Origin: Helicobacter suis
GTDB taxonomy: Bacteria; Campylobacterota; Campylobacteria; Campylobacterales; Helicobacteraceae
Direction of reading: 5' to 3'
DNA length: 64,000 nt
Assembly: GCF_902196125.1 (NCBI RefSeq)
Contig: NZ_CABIKG010000001.1
Span: forward strand, 92,510 to 156,509
The translations under genes were made by a program, and so were the position numbers. Numbering within the stretch: position 1 is the first letter of the stretch; every line of letters begins with the position of its first letter. The notes beneath the pieces are model-generated. The model was not told where the DNA came from. It was given only the letters and a program-made list of their open reading frames with translations, and did not search any database. Below, piece after piece: positions 9,197 through 17,329 of this stretch.

Positions 9197-10069
9197 CATT
9201 AATTCTATTAAAGCCATGCGCATAGCAACGCCTAGTTTAACCTGCTGCAAGATTTTACAACGAGGATCGTCTAATAACTTATCCTCAATATCAATATTAT
9301 GATGCACAGGTCCGGGGTGTAGAATGATAATCTCTTTATCTTGCAACATAGAGGCCTTAAGACAATAATTATACGCATAATCTTGTAAAGAACCGTAGGT
9401 TTGTAAAGAGTGGCGCTCAGTTTGGGTACGCAAACACATCACAATATCTACTTCTTTTAAAGCTTCGTATAGATTATGGGTGTGTGCAAAGGATGTTTGT
9501 GGGAGAAAATGAGGGGGGGAGACAAGGATAATTTCTAATCCAAAGCGGGGCAATAATTCCATGTTGCTATTGGCCACCCGCGAGTTTTTTATATCGCCTA
9601 CAATGGCTATTTTTTTACCCTTTAAATTCCCTTCAAAGTGGTTATAAAGGGTGAGTAAATCTAAAAGCGCTTGGGTAGGGTGGGCTAGAGAGCCACTACC
9701 GGCGTTAATTAGCGCACATGTGAGGTGTTTAGCAAAAAAGGGGGCTGCACTAGAGTATTGGTGGCGGGTGATGATTAAATCTACTTGCATGGCTTGCAAA
9801 TTTAAAAGCGTGTCTAATAAAGTTTCGCCCTTTTTAGTAGAACTACCCTGCACATTAAAAACATTAAAATGGGCATTTAAACGGCAACTTGCAGTCTGAA
9901 AACTAGCGATCGTACGGGTAGAATGTTCAAAAAAAAGAGCCAAAATAACTTTATTTTTTAAACAAAGCGCGCCTTGTAGGTTTTGATCTAGTAAGGTGTT
10001 GGCGCGTTTTAGAAGTGTTAGAATCTGTGCATTGCTTAGATCTTTTGTACTAATAAGGTGTTTTAGCAT
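9188..10069 (-). CDS. pyrB: aspartate carbamoyltransferase catalytic chain
   Basis: The 293-residue enzyme makes carbamoyl-aspartate for pyrimidine synthesis. Carbamoyl-phosphate residues are visible in FEHSTRT (Ser50-Thr53), and HPTQALLDLLTL and HPGPV are the other family motifs. No PyrI regulatory subunit is present nearby. It is convergent with tal and divergent from the lipoprotein gene across only 37 bp, so both start regions share a very short promoter interval. pyrE also occurs in this window at 52.3 kb. Confidence 0.95.
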   Translation of the reverse strand: MLKHLISTKDLSNAQILTLLKRANTLLDQNLQGALCLKNKVILALFFEHSTRTIASFQTASCRLNAHFNVFNVQGSSTKKGETLLDTLLNLQAMQVDLIITRHQYSSAAPFFAKHLTCALINAGSGSLAHPTQALLDLLTLYNHFEGNLKGKKIAIVGDIKNSRVANSNMELLPRFGLEIILVSPPHFLPQTSFAHTHNLYEALKEVDIVMCLRTQTERHSLQTYGSLQDYAYNYCLKASMLQDKEIIILHPGPVHHNIDIEDKLLDDPRCKILQQVKLGVAMRMALIELMLG

Positions 10070-10094
10070 GGGTTTTGCCTAGAGTTAAAAATGC

Positions 10095-10100
10095 TAAAAT
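10095..10100 (+). promoter_or_regulatory. extended -10 box placing the lipoprotein mRNA start at its ATG
   Basis: TGCTAAAAT (extended -10, TAAAAT at 10095-10100) is followed by 6 bp and then the ATG at 10107. Transcription from this box would start at or next to the A of the start codon, giving a leaderless mRNA. No Shine-Dalgarno sequence precedes the ATG. Confidence 0.45.
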
Positions 10101-10106
10101 TATAGC

Positions 10107-10607
10107 ATGCGGGTTTTATTTATTTTATTACTGCTTTTTCTTACGGGTTGTACCAATCGCATGGATACAGCCTACATGCCCGGCTTTTTAGCTGAAAAAC
10201 GCACCCAAGCCACTAGAAAAGGTGAGATTATCAAAGATCTACGCCCTGTAGTGAGCGTGTTTGCAACCCATTTAAACGAAGTAGACCCTGTATCTTATCA
10301 CCAACGCGAATTTTTCTTCATTGAAATATTTGCCCAAGATTCTAGTGTTTATGAAAATGATGTGATGACTTATAAACTCTATGGTCTGAATAATAGTAGC
10401 TACACACCCATATGGATACGGCCAATTAGCAAAGATGAATTTGACTCGATATTTTACACCACCAACAAATACGCCAAAGCTTATTTAGTGGCTTTCCCTA
10501 AATTAGATCGCCTCTCTCAAGAGGAAGCCAAATTAGAAATGGATTTAGAAGGCTTAGGGACAATTACTTTTAATTTTGCCTACAGCGTACCCTCACTCAA
10601 ATTTTAG
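10107..10607 (+). CDS. small predicted lipoprotein, function unknown
   Basis: The 166-residue protein has a classic lipoprotein signal (MRVLFILLLLFLTGC, lipobox LTGC, Cys15). The mature part is acidic with alternating beta-type segments. I recognise no named domain. It is divergent from pyrB, as is a hypothetical gene (HP1085 as I recall) in H. pylori. The 3' end is 3 bp from an IS200/IS605-like element whose predicted RNA would run antisense into it. The lipoprotein call is solid; function unknown. Confidence 0.8.
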   Translation: MRVLFILLLLFLTGCTNRMDTAYMPGFLAEKRTQATRKGEIIKDLRPVVSVFATHLNEVDPVSYHQREFFFIEIFAQDSSVYENDVMTYKLYGLNNSSYTPIWIRPISKDEFDSIFYTTNKYAKAYLVAFPKLDRLSQEEAKLEMDLEGLGTITFNFAYSVPSLKF

Positions 10608-10610
10608 CCA

Positions 10611-10721
10611 TTGACATACTCTCCATAGCGTTAAGCTTGCGGGATTGAGAGGATCATCAAGGCTTGCCCGCTAGACGGGTCTTATAGCCTCTACTCTAAG
10701 AGTTTGAGCCCTTACTCTATG
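10611..10721 (-). ncRNA. candidate omega-RNA (reRNA)-like transcript of element copy 1
   Basis: A TATAAT on the minus strand (10728-10733) predicts a start near 10721. The downstream sequence contains a hairpin ACCCGTCTAGCGGGCAA (CCCG/CGGG) and ends with the right-end hairpin and GTATGTCAA. That is where TnpB guide RNAs change from scaffold to guide. Sequence past 10611 would be the guide; it is antisense to the end of the lipoprotein gene. No tnpB is in the window. Expression is inferred only. Confidence 0.4.
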
Positions 10722-10791
10722 GCGAACATTATAACACAAAAAAAACGCCTTAATCCGCTTAGCAAGCTTGCGGGCTTTACGGCGCAATTTG
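10611..10791 (-). mobile_element. IS200/IS605-like (ISHp608-type) non-autonomous element, copy 1
   Basis: Read on the minus strand, this 181-bp element begins right after TTAC (complement of 10792-10795) and ends in TATGTCAA at 10611. The left end holds AAAG followed by an imperfect palindrome (GCAAGCTTGC). The right end holds a palindrome ending GGAGAGTATGTCAA. TTAC and TCAA are the cleavage sites of ISHp608-type elements, and AAAG is their left guide. The right guide is CAAT here instead of GAAT. Inside are a TATAAT box (complement of 10728-10733) and an RNA-like segment sharing ACCCGTCTAGCGGGCAA with copy 2. No transposase gene is present. Confidence 0.7.
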
Positions 10792-10811
10792 GTAACAAAG
10801 ATTAATTTTGT

Positions 10812-10817
10812 TATAAT
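10812..10817 (+). promoter_or_regulatory. -10 box for nusA
   Basis: TATAAT in the context TTGTTATAATG lies 36 bp before the GTG start of nusA, 17 bp outside the TTAC target of element copy 1. AAAGGA before the GTG is the ribosome binding site. Confidence 0.6.
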
Positions 10818-10853
10818 GATTTCATTCCCCCGTGTAAATTCCAAAGGATAAAA

Positions 10854-11981
10854 GTGGAGAAAATATTAGATATTGTAGAATTGATTGCCTATGAAAAAGG
10901 TTTGAGTTTAGAGACGATTAAAGATGTTGTGAAAAATAGTATCTTGAAAGTTGCGCGGAGTTGTTTAGACACAGAGGCTAATTTTGTCATTGATGATTCA
11001 AATAAAGATCTAGCCCTTTTACATGTTGTTGAGGTGTGTGCCGATGGCGATCCTAAATTAGAACAAGACCCTAAAAATACACTCTCTTTAAAAGAAGCCC
11101 ATAAAAGCGACCCCTCTTTAAAACCTAATGATTTGTTGCACTATGAGATCAGTTTAAAAGACATGAAACGGGGTGCAGTCAATACGCTTTTTAAAGACTT
11201 AGAATACAATATCCAAAAAAGTTTAGAAGATCAGTACTTTCAGAAGTATAAAAGCATGCTTAATACCATTGTTACAGGGGTTGTTTTAGATATTGATGCT
11301 AACCAAAATACTTATATTGAAATTGATGGATTACAAGCAATCTTAGCTTTAAAAAATCGCATTAAAGGGGAAAGCTTTAAAGTGGGCAATAGTGTACGGG
11401 CTATTTTAAAAAATGTACGCTTTAGTAAACAAGGTTTAGTGTTAGAACTTTCAAGAACAACCCCTAAATTCTTAGAAGCTCTTTTGCGTTTAGAAGTACC
11501 TGAAATTGCTGATGAAGAAATTGAAGTCATGGGCATTGCTAGAATTCCGGGCGATAGGGCTAAATTAGCCTTGCGTTCGCATAATAGCCAGATCGATCCA
11601 ATCGGGGCTACTGTGGGGGTTAAGGGTGTGCGTATCAATGCAATTAGTAAAGAATTGTGTAATGAAAGTATTGACTGTGTGCATTATAATGATATTCCAG
11701 AGATTTATATTGCAAATACCCTTTCACCTGCTCAGACAATTCGCATTAAATTAAGTGAAGAACAAGGAGAGAAAAGAGCACTTGTTACCCTTTATGGCGA
11801 TCAAAAAAGTAAGGCCATTGGCAAAAACGGGGTCAATGTACGCCTAGCTTGCATGCTCACTGGTTATAATATTGACTTTGAAGTACTTGAATCTAAAGAA
11901 AACATGCAAAAAGATCAAAAGGTAGGCTTAAGCATGCTTGAATCTCTTTTTGCTAAACCTCCCAAAGATGCCCCTAACTAA
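10854..11981 (+). CDS. nusA: transcription termination/antitermination factor NusA
   Basis: The 375-residue protein has the usual order. The N-terminal RNA-polymerase-binding domain (1-125) is followed by an S1 RNA-binding domain (about 135-200). Two KH domains follow (IGATVGVKGVRINAI at about 252 and AIGKNGVNVRLA at about 321). It lacks the C-terminal acidic repeats of E. coli NusA, which is normal in this class. Start is GTG with AAAGGA in front and a TATAAT box upstream. It overlaps the convergent dcuA by 4 bp. Confidence 0.94.
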   Translation: MEKILDIVELIAYEKGLSLETIKDVVKNSILKVARSCLDTEANFVIDDSNKDLALLHVVEVCADGDPKLEQDPKNTLSLKEAHKSDPSLKPNDLLHYEISLKDMKRGAVNTLFKDLEYNIQKSLEDQYFQKYKSMLNTIVTGVVLDIDANQNTYIEIDGLQAILALKNRIKGESFKVGNSVRAILKNVRFSKQGLVLELSRTTPKFLEALLRLEVPEIADEEIEVMGIARIPGDRAKLALRSHNSQIDPIGATVGVKGVRINAISKELCNESIDCVHYNDIPEIYIANTLSPAQTIRIKLSEEQGEKRALVTLYGDQKSKAIGKNGVNVRLACMLTGYNIDFEVLESKENMQKDQKVGLSMLESLFAKPPKDAPN

Positions 11982-13288
11982 AGTAACATAGGCGCTAGTA
12001 AAAAGCTAGAAGCTACAGAGAAAGTAACCATGAGTACACCCGGGAAAAAGAAAGGGTGGTTAAAGATATAAGCGCCAATTTTAGTACTCCCCGTATCATC
12101 CATTTGTACAGCCCCTAATAAAGTCGGATAAGTAGGCAAGACAAACAGCGCTGAAGTTGCCGCAAAAGAAGCCACCACCATATAAACCCCGTGGTGGTTT
12201 TCTGGTGTAAGGCCTAGAGCTAAAATCACGCTAGGGATTAAAGCTTTAGTTGTGGCTGCCTGAGAGTAAAGCAGCGTGCTAGTGAAAAACAAACCTACGG
12301 CCAACAAAAAAGGATAGTGGCCAAGCAAAGAGGAAGCCAAAACTTTAATAGGTGCAATATAACCCTTAACAAAGGTATCCCCTAGCCATGCTACCCCTAG
12401 TACGCATACGCATGCACTCAAGCCCGCTTTAAAGGTGCTGGTTTGTACTAAGTCGTTACATTTGAGTTTGCAAAAAAGAGCGATACAGGTAGCAATGGCA
12501 AGCATGAAGCTTACAATAGCCGCATCGCGTGGCAACACAACCGGGTTAATCCACCCAACATTTTTAGAGATAGCCGTAGCGTATAGTACGACGGCTAAAA
12601 TCCCTATCAGAAAAATATAAACTGAAAGTTTAGCACTCTTGGGTAGTGCTTTGGCTTGTTTAGTGGTGGTTTGTACTTGTGCTTGTGCATTAAGTGCATT
12701 GGGTAGAAAGGTGCTAACTATAAATGCGGTGAGCATGCAGGCTAAAAGCGTTGTTAAAATACAGATCACTAAAAGAATGGGATAGGATACCCCTAGAGGT
12801 TCTAAAAACGCACTCATCGTAATTACCGCCGCAGAAACAGGGCTAGCTGTAATGGCGATTTGACTAGCCACCACCGCTAAAGATAAGGGTCTGCAGGGGC
12901 GGATATTTTGCCCCTTAGCAACTTCTACAATAACGGGTAGTACAGAAAAAGAGGTATGCCCTGTGCCGGCTAAGATAGTGAGGGTATAGGTAACTAAAGG
13001 GGCTAAATAATTGATAAATTTAGGATTGGAGCGCAAAACTTTTTCTGCAATTTGTACTAAATAATCTAACCCCCCAGCTAATTGCATGCATGAAATTGCC
13101 CCAATGACTGACATGATAATTAAAATCACATCCCAAGGAATAACTCCGGGGTGCATGCCAAGACCTAGTGTAAGTAACACTACACCAAGCCCCCCTGCAA
13201 ACCCAATCCCCATGCCCCCTAAGCGCACACCTAAATAAATCGCCCCTAAAAGCACCACTAACTCTAAAATAAAATGCCAACTATCCAT
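11978..13288 (-). CDS. dcuA: anaerobic C4-dicarboxylate transporter (Dcu family)
   Basis: The 436-residue polytopic membrane protein has about ten hydrophobic segments. Family motifs include GAISCMQLAGGLDYLVQIAEK and LAGTGHTSFSVLPVI. It exchanges fumarate or aspartate for succinate during fumarate respiration and provides aspartate as nitrogen or pyrimidine precursor. A GGGAG site precedes the ATG. Length matches DcuA of H. pylori. It is transcribed away from comB4 by about 200 bp with a terminator-like hairpin between them. Confidence 0.92.
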   Translation of the reverse strand: MDSWHFILELVVLLGAIYLGVRLGGMGIGFAGGLGVVLLTLGLGMHPGVIPWDVILIIMSVIGAISCMQLAGGLDYLVQIAEKVLRSNPKFINYLAPLVTYTLTILAGTGHTSFSVLPVIVEVAKGQNIRPCRPLSLAVVASQIAITASPVSAAVITMSAFLEPLGVSYPILLVICILTTLLACMLTAFIVSTFLPNALNAQAQVQTTTKQAKALPKSAKLSVYIFLIGILAVVLYATAISKNVGWINPVVLPRDAAIVSFMLAIATCIALFCKLKCNDLVQTSTFKAGLSACVCVLGVAWLGDTFVKGYIAPIKVLASSLLGHYPFLLAVGLFFTSTLLYSQAATTKALIPSVILALGLTPENHHGVYMVVASFAATSALFVLPTYPTLLGAVQMDDTGSTKIGAYIFNHPFFFPGVLMVTFSVASSFLLAPMLL

Positions 13289-13414
13289 GTAAAACTCCCA
13301 CTATTTTAATAACCTTTAACAGAAATCCCACTTATCTTTAGCGGGTGGAATGAATGCCACCTATTCTTACTTTTGTTGTACAATACCCGCATACATTCGT
13401 ATCTAGCGCAGTGT

Positions 13415-13433
13415 AAAATCCCTACTATAGGGA
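13415..13433 (-). terminator. Rho-independent terminator downstream of comB4
   Basis: On the minus strand TCCCTATAGTAGGGA folds into a 6-bp stem with a 3-base loop and is followed directly by TTTTA. It lies about 55 bp after the comB4 stop and before dcuA on the same strand, so it would separate the two units. Confidence 0.55.
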
Positions 13434-13486
13434 GTGAGAACCAAACCCTCCCCAACACAGATAGCAAGCTTAAATGTTTAGCCACT

Positions 13487-15859
13487 TCACATCGCCTCCC
13501 AATCTTGAGATTGGAGAAATACCTCCCGCCAAGTTTCAGGATAGTTTTGCATTAGACCCTGTAAATGTTTGGCTAAGCCTGCATTGGAATTAAAAATATG
13601 TAAATAAGGGCCTAGAGATTGTAAATTAACATCAATAATACTAGAACTACCATCGCCCATGTTTTTAACTAGAATTTGGTGGGCATGTGTGGGGGTGTTT
13701 TCTAAAAAGTGTTGTTCCATATGGCTAAGTTTGATTCCAAAATCACGGCTAAGAGCTGTACTATCAATGTGCTTTTGTGGATAAAAGATCAAAGTACCCA
13801 TGTTTTTAATAAAACTGGCCGCATCTTGGATAGAGTTTAATTGGTTTGTATCTTGTAAGGCTAAAACCACCACGCCATTAGCCTTTCTAGCTTGGGTGAT
13901 TAGAGTATTGATATGTGTGTTTAAAATAGGGTTTTGCGCATAACTCTTAAATTCATCTATAAAGAGCAAAAAGCCGCGGTTGTACTCTAGGGCTTGGTGT
14001 AAAATCTTATAAAAGATATAGTAGGCCAAGAGCCCTAAATCTTTAGGGTTAGTACTAATAGCGTCCATATTGATAGTTGTAATGGGTGTTTTAAATTCTA
14101 GGCTATCTTCTAAGGCGTTAAAAAGAGGGTTATACAAATAGGGATCTAGGTTTAAAGCCTGAGTGTGGATAAATGCGTCTTTAAAGTCTTGTAATGAAAA
14201 ACTTTGAGGGGGCAGTGTCGCGTATAAAGTTTTAAGGGTGTTAGAAATAGCGTTACTAGCTTGAATGTCTAGCTGGTTTTGTGGTTTTAGGGGGATATTT
14301 AGCATAGCCGCATAAAAAGAGTGTAAAAAATCCATGTTTTCTTTGGAGTTTTTAAGAGAGAGGGGGTTGATTTTAAAATGCGCGCCGGAGTTATAAGTAC
14401 CGCCAAAATAGTGGGTGTAGGAAAACAACCCATAGGCGCGATCTAAGGCTAGGATATTGAGACGATCGTATTTAAGCGCGCTCATCATTAAAAAACTCAT
14501 CAAAGTTGTTTTACCTGTCCCTGTAGCGCCAATAATCATGGTATGCCCATTAGCTCTATGCAAACTGTGTTGTGCTGTATTGTGCGGGACTTCTTGGTTA
14601 TGGAAATTAAAAAGATAGGGCGAGTGATCGAGGTTTTTAAACACACTAAGGGGCATGTTCCCCCAAGAGTTTGATTTAAAACCACGATTTGGCTTTTCAA
14701 AGACAAGCAGACAAGCTAGGGCCTGAGAACTTTGGCAACGCAAACGAGGGTTTAAATGCAAACGCCCGGGAAAGAAGGAAAAATAAGCGGGTCTAAGCCC
14801 TAAAGTTTCTACCACGCCTACTAAATGCCCATTAGATAAAAGGCTTAAAACTTCTTGGGTTTCTTGGTTGAGTGTTTCTAAATGGGAATGTCTAAGAATG
14901 AGATTACAGGCAATTTTTTGTAAACAAAGCTGTTTTGCTTGGATGCGCTCATAGTATTCTTGTAACTCTTGCTTGACTAGTGAGCTAATGGTCAAACGGA
15001 TCTTTTCTTGGATAAAGGACAGGGCTTTTTGCGTCTCTAAAGGTTCTATAGAAAAAATAATGTCTAATTCTTTTTCTTGGTGTAATAGGTTTGCAAAGAC
15101 TAAAGAGCTTAGGGTTTTACTAGCATAGGCCTTAATCCCTAAAATGCGGTTATAAATATGTGATTTATTGTATTCTTGAATGTAGTAGTCTCTTTTAAAA
15201 TGTAGATTAGTTGCGATATAGCTATCCTCTAAAAAACCTAAAGTGGGTTTAAGAGGCATAAAAAAGCCGTTGATAAATTCTGCGTAAAAATTTAAAGCCT
15301 GCGTGGCGGTGAGGGGTTTTGGTTTAAAAGGCTGGAGTGCGTGGGTTATTTTAGACATGCAATCAGAGAGTAATTTAGCTTGGTGTTCATATAGCTGTGT
15401 GGAGGCGGTAGTGGTGATCTCTAGCTTTTTTTGTTCTAAAAAATCTTTAAAAGGGCTTTTGGCGGTTTCAAAAATAAGAGTGTAGGTGTTTTCATAAATG
15501 GTTTTGTTCTCAAATTGATTAAGGATAGCTTGGGCATAAGCGTTATTCAAATGGTGGTTATGCTTGAGCTGTAATTTACGGCGTTTAGTGTGGATACGCA
15601 AGATAACCCCTTGCAACTGATCTAAAGCATTTTGCTTACTTTGAAAATACCCTTGTAGCTCCTCTTTGGCCATTGCATTTGCACTCAAGCCCTCAATTTG
15701 TAGCATTCCTACTAACTGTTCGCTTTTAGTGAGTAAAAAGCGCGCATCATATAGACCTAGAATATTATTTTCCTCAGCTATGCAATGTACTTTTGGCAAA
15801 GCACCTACTAATAAATCTAGGGTTTTATTGTATAAAAAATCCCACAGCACATGGAACAT
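13487..15859 (-). CDS. comB4: VirB4-family ATPase of the ComB DNA-uptake system
   Basis: The 790-residue cytoplasmic/membrane-associated ATPase has Walker A (GATGTGKTT, about 441-449) and Walker B (FLLFIDEFKSYAQ, about 630-640). CagE_TrbE_VirB-type sequence lies before the P-loop. Its size and style match H. pylori ComB4 (HP0017), the motor of the ComB type IV system that imports transforming DNA. A Cag or Tfs VirB4 is less likely, because those families are larger or differ at the N-terminus. comB2 and comB3, which sit just upstream in H. pylori, are missing here. An IS-like element ends 46 bp upstream instead. Confidence 0.8.
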   Translation of the reverse strand: MFHVLWDFLYNKTLDLLVGALPKVHCIAEENNILGLYDARFLLTKSEQLVGMLQIEGLSANAMAKEELQGYFQSKQNALDQLQGVILRIHTKRRKLQLKHNHHLNNAYAQAILNQFENKTIYENTYTLIFETAKSPFKDFLEQKKLEITTTASTQLYEHQAKLLSDCMSKITHALQPFKPKPLTATQALNFYAEFINGFFMPLKPTLGFLEDSYIATNLHFKRDYYIQEYNKSHIYNRILGIKAYASKTLSSLVFANLLHQEKELDIIFSIEPLETQKALSFIQEKIRLTISSLVKQELQEYYERIQAKQLCLQKIACNLILRHSHLETLNQETQEVLSLLSNGHLVGVVETLGLRPAYFSFFPGRLHLNPRLRCQSSQALACLLVFEKPNRGFKSNSWGNMPLSVFKNLDHSPYLFNFHNQEVPHNTAQHSLHRANGHTMIIGATGTGKTTLMSFLMMSALKYDRLNILALDRAYGLFSYTHYFGGTYNSGAHFKINPLSLKNSKENMDFLHSFYAAMLNIPLKPQNQLDIQASNAISNTLKTLYATLPPQSFSLQDFKDAFIHTQALNLDPYLYNPLFNALEDSLEFKTPITTINMDAISTNPKDLGLLAYYIFYKILHQALEYNRGFLLFIDEFKSYAQNPILNTHINTLITQARKANGVVVLALQDTNQLNSIQDAASFIKNMGTLIFYPQKHIDSTALSRDFGIKLSHMEQHFLENTPTHAHQILVKNMGDGSSSIIDVNLQSLGPYLHIFNSNAGLAKHLQGLMQNYPETWREVFLQSQDWEAM

Positions 15860-15905
15860 TAGACCCTTTCAAAAATCTAATTATAGCGGCGTGTGGTAAA
15901 TAAGA

Positions 15906-16013
15906 TTGACATACTCCCCGCGCTCAAAGCTAGGGAATTCTGGAATCATCAAGGTTTGCCCGCTAGACGGGTCTTACAGCCTCTACTCCAAGAGTTGATG
16001 CCCCAACTCTATG
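15906..16013 (-). ncRNA. candidate omega-RNA (reRNA)-like transcript of element copy 2
   Basis: From the minus-strand TATAAT at 16020-16025 a transcript would start near 16013. It would include an arm AGAGTTGGGGCATCAACTCT, the hairpin ACCCGTCTAGCGGGC, and the right-end hairpin closing with GGGGAGTATGTCAA. This order resembles the guide-RNA scaffolds at the 3' end of tnpB genes in IS200/IS605 elements. Reading on, it would enter the comB4 leader (comB4 starts at 15859). Both stems are kept relative to copy 1. Existence of the RNA is inferred. Confidence 0.45.
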
Positions 16014-16081
16014 GCGGACATTATAACACAAAAAACGCCTTAATCCGCTTAGCTAAAGCTAGGGGCTTTACGGCGCAATTG
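15906..16081 (-). mobile_element. IS200/IS605-like (ISHp608-type) non-autonomous element, copy 2
   Basis: This 176-bp element is about as long as copy 1 and strongly similar over most of its length. On the minus strand it starts after TTAC (complement of 16082-16085) with CAATTGCGCCGTAAAGCC, where AAAG is the left guide. The left palindrome is TAGCTTTAGCTA. The right end has GAAT, a palindrome (CCC..GCGCGGGGA) and ends GTATGTCAA at 15906. These match the TTAC/AAAG and TCAA/GAAT rules of ISHp608. It carries no coding gene. A T6 tract after the left hairpin is followed by TATAAT (16020-16025). Confidence 0.75.
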
Positions 16082-16126
16082 GTAAGAATTGCTCCCGGAA
16101 GGGAGCTAGTAAACTACGCGTAAAAG

Positions 16127-16717
16127 TTAGAAGGTAAAGACATAATTCACATACCAAGCATAGCGCCTCATCATAGTAACACCATGAGGAAACTTCTGAG
16201 GAACCATAGGGAATTTAATACCTGCTTGGATAGCGGAGCGATCGCCAATACGGATACGGCCACCTACATTAAAGAGGAATTGAAAACCGGTGTGGGTATA
16301 GCCGTTAAAATCCCAAGTATTACCCGCAAGCTGGATACCACTCACCAGACCCATAGAAAAAGGACTTGTAGCGATGAAGTTAACAATCATGTCAGCAGCA
16401 CCGCCATAAGTGTACATATCCCATTTGTCATTAGAATTAGCGCCCATTCGGGGGGAATTTTGGTAATCAAAGAAGCCATAAATTTGGCCACCAAACCATT
16501 TATTGACAAACCCAACGCCACCAATTTGTGCCCCTAAACCATAAAGGTGCATACCAGAGGTAAGAGGAGTTCTATATGCATCCCCTCCTGCTCTACCTTG
16601 TTGGTAACCTAGACCTAAGAAAAACCCATTTTTTTCATCTGCTTGGGCTACAGACATGGCACCAACAGCTACCAAACTAGAAAGGGTTAAGCTCTTAAAA
16701 GTGCGCTTGAAACTCAT
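16127..16717 (-). CDS. small Hop-like outer membrane beta-barrel protein
   Basis: A protein of about 196 residues with a clear signal peptide (MSFKRTFKSLTLSSLVAVGA, cleavage after AQA). The mature chain is rich in Gly and aromatic residues with alternating strands, and it ends in YAWYVNYVFTF. That terminal aromatic pattern is recognised by the BAM machinery and is typical of Helicobacter outer membrane proteins. I chose the ATG at 16717 because AAGGAG sits 6 bp upstream and the signal peptide starts there; the frame stays open to 16750. Function (porin or adhesin) unknown. Confidence 0.8.
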   Translation of the reverse strand: MSFKRTFKSLTLSSLVAVGAMSVAQADEKNGFFLGLGYQQGRAGGDAYRTPLTSGMHLYGLGAQIGGVGFVNKWFGGQIYGFFDYQNSPRMGANSNDKWDMYTYGGAADMIVNFIATSPFSMGLVSGIQLAGNTWDFNGYTHTGFQFLFNVGGRIRIGDRSAIQAGIKFPMVPQKFPHGVTMMRRYAWYVNYVFTF

Positions 16718-16776
16718 AAAAAACTCCTTAATTTTAAGATAGAAACACATAAGCTAATAGTGTTCCAGATTCTGCT

Positions 16777-16806
16777 TAAAAAAGCATGGATCAGATCGTC
16801 CATGCT
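16777..16806 (-). terminator. strong Rho-independent terminator on the minus strand
   Basis: AGCATGGA (16783-16790) and TCCATGCT (16799-16806) form a perfect 8-bp stem with an 8-base loop. On the minus strand the stem is followed by six T. It would stop read-through from the purL side before the outer membrane protein gene at 16717, which then needs its own promoter in the short interval left. Confidence 0.7.
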
Positions 16807-16977
16807 GGGCGGACATGGCAAATACATAGTAAACAAAAAGGTTTTTGCTTTTTTGTGTACTTGTACTTTTTAAAGATTTTTCTACCTTTGGATTCTCTTT
16901 TTAATCCTCTTATGTGTGGCTAAAACGCTTTTAGTGGGTGGGTTGGTGTTTTTTTATAGATCCTCTTTGTTTGAGTG

Positions 16978-17175
16978 CTAATAAAAGTCATGTTTTTCTT
17001 TGATTTGTATCAAAAAATCGTAGTGCTTTAAAACTTTATTGACATCTGGCATATACTCTAAAATTAACCCAACAGCTAGAGACTTACCCCCACCATAGCG
17101 CAAGGGGCTTTTAGTGTAACGTTTGTACCGTAGCTTTTGTAAATAAAGACTTTTTAAAAACACGCCCTTTTGCAT
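16978..17175 (-). pseudogene. remnant of a D12-class N6-adenine DNA methyltransferase (internal deletion)
   Basis: Of the 65 codons, about residues 20-45 (YTKSPLRYGGGKSLAVGLIL) match the N-terminal SAM-binding motif of D12/Dam methyltransferases, normally SPLRYPGGKS. The remaining HYDFLIQIKEKHDFY looks like the extreme C-terminus of the same family. The catalytic DPPY region and about 200 residues between are gone, so this is an internally deleted relic. The conserved proline of the motif is also glycine here. It is surrounded by gene-poor sequence (16.75-17.33 kb). Confidence 0.5.
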
Positions 17176-17329
17176 GGATTAAAAGTACACCCCTCCACCT
17201 AAAGCATGAATGCACAATGCGCCCACAAGACTAGTCAGCACAACCTACACCTCAGCACAACCTACACCTTCAAAAGCAAGAGCCTATTCACAAGGAACAT
17301 ACAACCCCAGCGGTGTTTTTGAATGGATT
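17176..17329. other. gene-poor spacer with a 17-bp tandem duplication
   Basis: Between the methyltransferase remnant and the purL stop I see no gene. CAGCACAACCTACACCT occurs twice in direct tandem at about 17236-17269. Nothing else is recognised. Confidence 0.5.

Noticed and set aside
13373..13555. 60-codon plus-strand open frame between dcuA and comB4
   Set aside because: Overlaps the comB4 3' end and a terminator hairpin; no protein-like composition.
15893..16123. 76-codon plus-strand open frame across element copy 2
   Set aside because: It runs against the element's own RNA-like strand, has no ribosome binding site, and its codons follow the conserved hairpins rather than any protein pattern.
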